A stretch of DNA of 64,000 nt from Bacteroidota bacterium (GTDB lineage: Bacteria > Bacteroidota > Ignavibacteria > Ignavibacteriales > Ignavibacteriaceae). The position numbers were made by a program, and so were the translations under genes. Positions 59,131 to 64,000 of the stretch are shown here, piece after piece. The stretch's first letter is position 1, and the number at the start of each line of letters is the position of its first letter. The notes below the pieces were generated by a model, which was not told the DNA's origin, ran no database searches, and worked only from the letters and a program-made list of their open reading frames with translations. Where the stretch lies: the NCBI GenBank assembly GCA_020161395.1, contig JAIUOE010000007.1:1-64000 (forward strand), written 5' to 3'.

Positions 59131-59589
59131 ATGAGTTATCTTAGCAATTTGAAGCCTGCAAAAGGCGCAGTAAAGAAAAGAAAAAGAGTCGCCCGCGGAG
59201 CGGGATCGGGACATGGTAAAACAGCAACCAGAGGATCGAACGGTCAGATGTCGAGATCTGGTGCAAATCACAGAGCATGGTTCGAGGGTGGTCAGATGCC
59301 AATCCAGCGCCGTGTTCCTAAATTCGGTTTTACACCTCCGTTCAAAATCTATTATCAGGCAGTAAATTTGTATGATATTCAGAAGCTCGCTGATGCCGGC
59401 AGGCTTGTTGAAAACACCGTTACAATCGAGATTCTTCTTCAGACAGGAATTATTTCCACCCCCAACCGCCCCATAAAGGTTTTGGGAACAGGAGATCTTA
59501 GTGCAGCAGTTACAGTAAACGGACATCAATTCAGTAAATCGGCAATCGAAAAAATCGAAGCAGCCGGTGGCAAAACAGTAACAATCTAG
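59131..59589 (+). CDS. rplO: 50S ribosomal protein L15
   Basis: L15, 152 residues. The glycine/arginine-rich N-terminus (KKRKRVARGAGSGHGKTATRG, about 15-35) threads 23S rRNA; FEGGQMPIQRRVPKFGF follows. The C-terminus ends with SKSAIEKIEAAGGKTVTI. It starts 6 bases after rpmD. Confidence 0.96.
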   Translation: MSYLSNLKPAKGAVKKRKRVARGAGSGHGKTATRGSNGQMSRSGANHRAWFEGGQMPIQRRVPKFGFTPPFKIYYQAVNLYDIQKLADAGRLVENTVTIEILLQTGIISTPNRPIKVLGTGDLSAAVTVNGHQFSKSAIEKIEAAGGKTVTI

Positions 59590-59600
59590 ACTGAGTATCA

Positions 59601-60935
59601 ATGCAGCGTTTTATCGAAGTTATCACAAATATATTTAAGATCGAAGAACTCAGGAAGAGAGTTTTATACACTCTTCTTATTCTTTTGATCGTAAGAGTGG
59701 GTGCACACATAGCACTTCCCGGGGTTGACAGCAATCTCCTCAAGGAAGCTATGCAAAGACAAAACAGTGATTCACTCTTTGGTCTCTACGATCTTTTTGT
59801 TGGCGGCGCTTTTAAGAACGCAGCCATCTTTGCATTGGGTATCATGCCCTACATCTCCGCTTCAATTATTTTACAGTTGGCAGCGGCTGTTCTTCCTTCA
59901 ATCGCCAAACTTCAACAGGAAGGTGAAGAAGGAAGGAAAAAAATTAATCAGATGACGAGAGTCGGAACTGTTCTCATCGCAGGACTTCAAGCCTGGGGAA
60001 CAGCCTTTACTCTTAACAGCACAGCCAGTGGTGGCGGTATTGTGGCTCCCGGAATCGATCATACAATGTGGCTGATCCAGTCAGTTCTCATCCTCACCGC
60101 CGGAACCATCTTTATGATGTGGATGGGTGAACAGATTACTGAACGCGGTATCGGAAACGGTATATCTCTTATTATCTTTATCGGAATTATCGACAGATTG
60201 CCTTATGCCTTTCTTGCTGAATATCAGTCAGTACAGGCGGGTGGCAACCTTATCATTTCATTGATCCTGATAATCTTCCTCGTTTTCGTGATCGCAGGTG
60301 TAATACTTGTAACACAGGGAACAAGAAGAATACCTGTGGAATATGCTAAAAGAGTGGTTGGAAGAAAAGTTTACGGCGGCGTAACGCAGTATATCCCTCT
60401 CAGGGTTAACACTGCAGGTGTAATGCCGATCATCTTCGCTCAGGCGATCATGTTCATTCCAAACACACTGCTTTCATTTTTCCCTGACAGTGAGTTCATA
60501 CAGTCGATTGCCGGATATTTCAACTATACATCATTTGTATATTCATTTTTCTATGCAATTGTTATTATCTTCTTTACCTACTTCTATACAGCAATCGCAT
60601 TCAATCCGAAGGAAGTTGCCGACAATATGAAGAGGCAGGGTGGATTTATTCCGGGTATCAGACCTGGGAAACAGACTGCTGAATTTATTGACAATATTCT
60701 TACAAAGATCACCCTCCCGGGTTCAATCTTCCTTGCTGCGGTTGCCATATTGCCTGCATTTATTTCCAGGTTCAATATTGCTCCAACATTCGCACAGTTT
60801 TACGGAGGAACAAGTTTGCTCATCGTTGTTGGTGTGGCACTTGACACAATGAATCAGATTAACTCCATGATGGTCATGAGACATTATGACGGATTCATGA
60901 AGGGCGGGAAGCTGGTAAGAAAAAGATCGTACTGA
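59601..60935 (+). CDS. secY: Preprotein translocase subunit SecY
   Basis: SecY, 444 residues, the channel of the general secretion system, with 10 membrane helices. KIEELRKRVLYTLLILLIVRVGAHIALPGVD at the start, GIMPYISASIILQL (plug and TM2 region, about 93-106), GNGISLIIFIGI, the cytosolic loop TQGTRRIPVEYAKR, and TYFYTAIAFNPKEVADNMKRQGGFIPGIRPG. It must also export the signal-peptide proteins of this window. Confidence 0.98.
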   Translation: MQRFIEVITNIFKIEELRKRVLYTLLILLIVRVGAHIALPGVDSNLLKEAMQRQNSDSLFGLYDLFVGGAFKNAAIFALGIMPYISASIILQLAAAVLPSIAKLQQEGEEGRKKINQMTRVGTVLIAGLQAWGTAFTLNSTASGGGIVAPGIDHTMWLIQSVLILTAGTIFMMWMGEQITERGIGNGISLIIFIGIIDRLPYAFLAEYQSVQAGGNLIISLILIIFLVFVIAGVILVTQGTRRIPVEYAKRVVGRKVYGGVTQYIPLRVNTAGVMPIIFAQAIMFIPNTLLSFFPDSEFIQSIAGYFNYTSFVYSFFYAIVIIFFTYFYTAIAFNPKEVADNMKRQGGFIPGIRPGKQTAEFIDNILTKITLPGSIFLAAVAILPAFISRFNIAPTFAQFYGGTSLLIVVGVALDTMNQINSMMVMRHYDGFMKGGKLVRKRSY

Positions 60936-60939
60936 TAAA

Positions 60940-61698
60940 GTGATCCATATTAAAAATGCCAGAGAGATCGATGCCATCCGCGAGAGTTGCCGGATAGTGG
61001 CAGAGACACTGAATCTGGTGAAGAAAAATGTAAAGGTCGGGGTTACCACTGAAGAGCTGGACAAAATGGCTGAAGATCACATCTTGAGCCGTGGAGGCAC
61101 TCCGGCATTCAAAGGGTATCGCCAGACAGGGACCCCCCCGTTTCCGGGTACTTTATGTATCTCAATTAACGATGTTGTTGTCCACGGTATACCGGGCAGC
61201 AGAAAAGTTACGGAAGGGGATCTGGTTTCGATCGATGTGGGTGTAAAGAAAAACGGTTTCTACGGAGATGCCGCACTTAGTGTTCTCGTTGGTGAGGATA
61301 CCAAAAAGCAAAATCTCATGGATGTAACTGAAAAATCTTTATATCTGGGGATTGAGCAGGCCGTGGAAGGCAATCGTGTTCACGATATTTCTTACGCAGT
61401 TCAGCAGTATGTCGAAGCCAACGGCTATTCTGTTGTAAGAGCATTGTGCGGGCATGGTGTCGGCAGGTATCTTCACGAAGACCCTTCAATTCCGAACTAC
61501 GGAATAAAGGGAACCGGGAAGAAACTGAAAAGCGGCATGACACTGGCTATAGAGCCAATGGTTAACACAGGTAAATATGAGGTATACGAATTGAGTGATG
61601 GCTGGACAATAAAAACAATTGATGGATTGCCATCTGCTCATTTTGAGCATACCATTTTGGTAAACGGAACAAAACCGGAAATCTTAACCATAGAGTAA
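60940..61698 (+). CDS. map: Methionine aminopeptidase, type I
   Basis: MetAP, 252 residues, removes initiator methionine. Metal ligands lie in SIDVGVKKNGFYGDAA (two Asp), GHGVGRYLHEDP (His), LAIEPMV (Glu) and AHFEHTILV (Glu). The HGIPGS substrate segment is intact. Start is GTG, 4 bases after the secY stop, with no separate ribosome site. No adk gene lies between secY and map, unlike in Firmicutes. Confidence 0.95.
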   Translation: MIHIKNAREIDAIRESCRIVAETLNLVKKNVKVGVTTEELDKMAEDHILSRGGTPAFKGYRQTGTPPFPGTLCISINDVVVHGIPGSRKVTEGDLVSIDVGVKKNGFYGDAALSVLVGEDTKKQNLMDVTEKSLYLGIEQAVEGNRVHDISYAVQQYVEANGYSVVRALCGHGVGRYLHEDPSIPNYGIKGTGKKLKSGMTLAIEPMVNTGKYEVYELSDGWTIKTIDGLPSAHFEHTILVNGTKPEILTIE

Positions 61699-61917
61699 AT
61701 GGCAAAACAAGGACCAATAAAAGTTGACGGAGTAATAACCGAGACTCTACCTAACGCAAGTTTTAAGGTAAAGTTAGAGAACGGGCACGAAATCCTGGCT
61801 CACATCTCTGGTAAGATGCGTATGCATTTTATCAAGATTCTGGTAGGCGATCGTGTGTCGATAGAGTTATCCCCGTATGATTTGACTAAAGGAAGAATAA
61901 CTTACCGGTATAAATAA
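61699..61917 (+). CDS. infA: Translation initiation factor IF-1
   Basis: IF-1, 72 residues, the normal length; an OB-fold factor covering the A site. [40 protein letters not shown] is canonical. ATG follows the map stop with no gap. Confidence 0.98.
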   Translation: MAKQGPIKVDGVITETLPNASFKVKLENGHEILAHISGKMRMHFIKILVGDRVSIELSPYDLTKGRITYRYK

Positions 61918-61928
61918 CGGAGTATTAG

Positions 61929-62042
61929 ATGAAAGTAAGAGCTTCAGTAAAAAAAATATGCGAGCATTGCAAAATAATCAAGAGAAAAGGGACTCTCAGG
62001 GTTATTTGCAAGAACCCAAAGCATAAACAACGACAAGGATAG
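61929..62042 (+). CDS. rpmJ: 50S ribosomal protein L36
   Basis: L36, 37 residues, with a zinc site C11, C14, C27 and H32 ([14 protein letters not shown], then [13 protein letters not shown]). ATG at 61929 is 11 bases after infA. It marks the junction of the spc and alpha operons. Confidence 0.97.
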   Translation: MKVRASVKKICEHCKIIKRKGTLRVICKNPKHKQRQG

Positions 62043-62066
62043 AAATTTTTTTAAGGAGAAATTTAA

Positions 62067-62450
62067 TTGGCACGTATAGCTGGTGTAGATTTACCAAAGA
62101 ATAAGAAGATTTATTACGGCCTGCAGTACATTTTTGGTATAGGTCCGTCAATAGCTGACGAGATACTGCAAAAAGCAGAAATCGACCCTGACAGAAAAGT
62201 CGGTTCACTTACAGAAGATGAAGTAGGTAACATTAGATCCGTTATTCAGGCAGATTTTAAGGTTGAAGGTGCGCTGCGCTCTGAAGTTCAGCTCAACATC
62301 AAACGCTTAATAGATATCGGTACTTACAGAGGTTTGAGGCACAGAAGAGGTCTTCCTGCAAGAGGACAAAGAACCAGAACCAATTCCCGTACGAGAAAAG
62401 GCAAGAGAAAAACGGTTGCAGGCAAGAAAAAAGCTGCTGCTAAGAAGTAA
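62067..62450 (+). CDS. rpsM: 30S ribosomal protein S13
   Basis: S13, 127 residues, in the 30S head, contacts P-site t[28 protein letters not shown] at the start, [31 protein letters not shown] near the end. Start is TTG with AAGGAG nine bases upstream. Confidence 0.97.
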   Translation: MARIAGVDLPKNKKIYYGLQYIFGIGPSIADEILQKAEIDPDRKVGSLTEDEVGNIRSVIQADFKVEGALRSEVQLNIKRLIDIGTYRGLRHRRGLPARGQRTRTNSRTRKGKRKTVAGKKKAAAKK

Positions 62451-62472
62451 TTGAAAATCGGAGGATTATTAA

Positions 62473-62859
62473 TTGGCTAAAACTACCAAAAAAGTTAAGA
62501 AAAAACATGTAGTCGATGCGAACGGCATCGCTCATATAAAAGCATCCTTCAATAATGTGTTGGTCACTCTGACTGATATATACGGGAACACCATTTCATG
62601 GTCGACCGCAGGAAGGAACAGTTTCAAAGGTTCGCGCAAGAATACACCATTCGCCGCGCAGGTTACCAGTGAAGCTGCAGCCAAAGAAGCCTATGACATG
62701 GGCTTGAGAAGAGTAGAAGTAAGAGTAAAGGGCCCCGGTGCAGGTAGAGAATCTGCTATAAGAGCTTTAGTAAATGTTGGTTTCGAGATCACATCGATTA
62801 AAGATATTACACCGATACCACACAACGGTTGCAGGCCACCCAAAAGACGAAGAGTTTAA
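62473..62859 (+). CDS. rpsK: 30S ribosomal protein S11
   Basis: S11, 128 residues, on the 30S platform. [22 protein letters not shown] (about 18-39), [22 protein letters not shown], and the C-terminal [16 protein letters not shown]. Start is TTG, with CGGAGG eight bases upstream. Confidence 0.98.
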   Translation: MAKTTKKVKKKHVVDANGIAHIKASFNNVLVTLTDIYGNTISWSTAGRNSFKGSRKNTPFAAQVTSEAAAKEAYDMGLRRVEVRVKGPGAGRESAIRALVNVGFEITSIKDITPIPHNGCRPPKRRRV

Positions 62860-62882
62860 TTTTATTATTGGAGAGTTATTAA

Positions 62883-63509
62883 ATGGCAAGATACACCGGT
62901 TCGGTTTGTAAATTGTGTAGAAGGGAGAAGCAAAAGCTTTTCTTGAAAGGGAGCAAATGCTTCTCTGAAAAGTGTCCGTTGGAAAAGAAAAACTACCCTC
63001 CGGGTCAGCACGGCACCTCAAGAAAATCCAAAGTTTCCGAGTATGGTATTCAGTTAAGAGAAAAACAGAAAATCAAAAGAATTTATGGTGTCCTCGAAAC
63101 CCAGTTTAGAAACCTTTTCGAAAAGGCTTCGAGACAAAAAGGTATTACAGGTACCAACATGCTTCAGCTTCTTGAAAGAAGGCTGGATAATGTGGTTTTC
63201 AGATTGGGTTTTGCTCCTTCGCGTAAGGCTGCCCGTCAGCTCGTTCGCCACAGACACATCCTTATAAACGGATTTATCGTTGATATTCCTTCTTATACCC
63301 TGATGCCGGGTGATGTGATCAAGGTAAAAGACAAGAGCAAACAGTTGGACATCGTCCACAATTCTCTAAAGAGAGTAAAAGACAATGTGCATCCATGGTT
63401 AACAGTGGACAAAGCAACCCTGAGCGGTACTTTTGTTAATGTTCCCGAAAGAGAAGACATACAACTTAATGTGAACGAACAGTTCGTTGTAGAGTTGTAC
63501 TCTAAATAA
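62883..63509 (+). CDS. rpsD: 30S ribosomal protein S4
   Basis: S4, 208 residues, primary 16S-binding protein; in E. coli it represses the alpha operon. [22 protein letters not shown] with cysteines near 9, 12, 26 and 31 is the zinc-type N-terminus. The S4 RNA-binding domain is [34 protein letters not shown] (about 98-131). Confidence 0.97.
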   Translation: MARYTGSVCKLCRREKQKLFLKGSKCFSEKCPLEKKNYPPGQHGTSRKSKVSEYGIQLREKQKIKRIYGVLETQFRNLFEKASRQKGITGTNMLQLLERRLDNVVFRLGFAPSRKAARQLVRHRHILINGFIVDIPSYTLMPGDVIKVKDKSKQLDIVHNSLKRVKDNVHPWLTVDKATLSGTFVNVPEREDIQLNVNEQFVVELYSK

Positions 63510-63535
63510 CAAAAAAGAAATTTTTAGAGGTTTAA

Positions 63536-64000
63536 ATGAGTGGATCATATCTAAAAATACCGGAAGCTGTAATTTGCGAAGAGTCATCGTACAGCAATAC
63601 TTTTGGCAGGTTTTTCCTGCAGCCGCTTGAGAGAGGCTACGGTGTAACCGTTGGAAACTCTCTTAGAAGAATATTGATTTCTTCACTGCCGGGTGCAGCG
63701 TTTACAGCAGTAAAGTTTGGTGGAGTACTTCATGAATTCAGTACAATCCCCGGTGTTGTAGAAGATGTAACTGAAATTATCCTTAATCTGAAGCAGGTCA
63801 GATTAAAGTTATTGAATAAAAAACCGGCAAAGATCGAGTTTACGGTTCAGGGACCGAAAGTGATAACAGCCGCAGACATTCAAAAATATACCGCAGATCT
63901 GGAAGTGTTAAATCCTGAATTGCACATTGCAACGCTGCAGGAAAATGCAAAGTTCGAGATTGAACTTCGTGTTGGCAAAGGTAAAGGATATGTTCCGGCT
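63536..64000 (+). CDS. rpoA: DNA-directed RNA polymerase alpha subunit (partial)
   Basis: First 155 codons of RpoA; the window ends inside the gene. The dimerisation domain has GRFFLQPLERGYGVTVGNSLRRILISSLPGAA (about 24-55), which starts polymerase assembly. AGAGG lies about 8 bases before ATG. The C-terminal DNA-contact domain is outside. Confidence 0.97.
   Translation, partial: MSGSYLKIPEAVICEESSYSNTFGRFFLQPLERGYGVTVGNSLRRILISSLPGAAFTAVKFGGVLHEFSTIPGVVEDVTEIILNLKQVRLKLLNKKPAKIEFTVQGPKVITAADIQKYTADLEVLNPELHIATLQENAKFEIELRVGKGKGYVPA

Overview
The window looks like a chromosomal segment from a Gram-negative member of the Bacteroidota/Chlorobi group, most likely Ignavibacteria. Three things point there. 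Two secreted proteins end in type IX secretion (Por) sorting domains with the N-P-N-P-F signature. Lipid A genes (lpxB, lpxK) show an outer membrane. At least one good promoter, upstream of rpsL, has the TAnnTTTG -7 box of Bacteroidota. The genus assignment is an inference.

Region 1 (1-14.9 kb, all +) is a tight gene run: a membrane-anchored GH2-like protein that lacks the usual catalytic glutamates, smc, a beta-propeller-like type IX cargo protein, a HAD phosphatase, lpxB, a DUF374 acyltransferase-like gene, lpxK and ppdK. Region 2 (15-26 kb) holds queA-ispD, a convergent two-component sensor kinase with a Reg_prop/Y_Y_Y ectodomain, plsY-gpsA (phospholipid synthesis), an ABC-2 type ATPase/permease pair, a 3-hydroxyacyl-CoA dehydrogenase and ackA, which ends in a strong terminator.

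Region 3 (26.1-30.4 kb) is the accessory island, on the minus strand and AT-rich: a type II restriction-modification pair (NgoFVII-like PLD-fold endonuclease plus C5 cytosine methyltransferase), then a DUF4143-type AAA ATPase. An almost perfect 87-bp direct repeat lies on each side of the ATPase gene, and the upstream copy abuts its start. This is the best candidate for mobile or recombinational activity. An SlyD-like isomerase and a 1006-residue sialidase-like type IX cargo protein follow.

Region 4 (34.1-64 kb) is the transcription/translation core: tRNA-Tyr, -Gly, -Thr, rpmG, tRNA-Trp, secE, nusG, rplKAJL, rpoBC, then the fused str, S10, spc and alpha operons running into rpoA, which is cut by the window edge. 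Oddities are a tRNA-Gln gene between rplR and rpsE, rpmG between two tRNAs, a bias of UUG starts toward small-subunit proteins, and a duplicated hairpin with compensating base changes after rpoC. I found no CRISPR array, rRNA gene or recognisable transposase. Most of the window is ordinary housekeeping, and I do not claim a complete new system.
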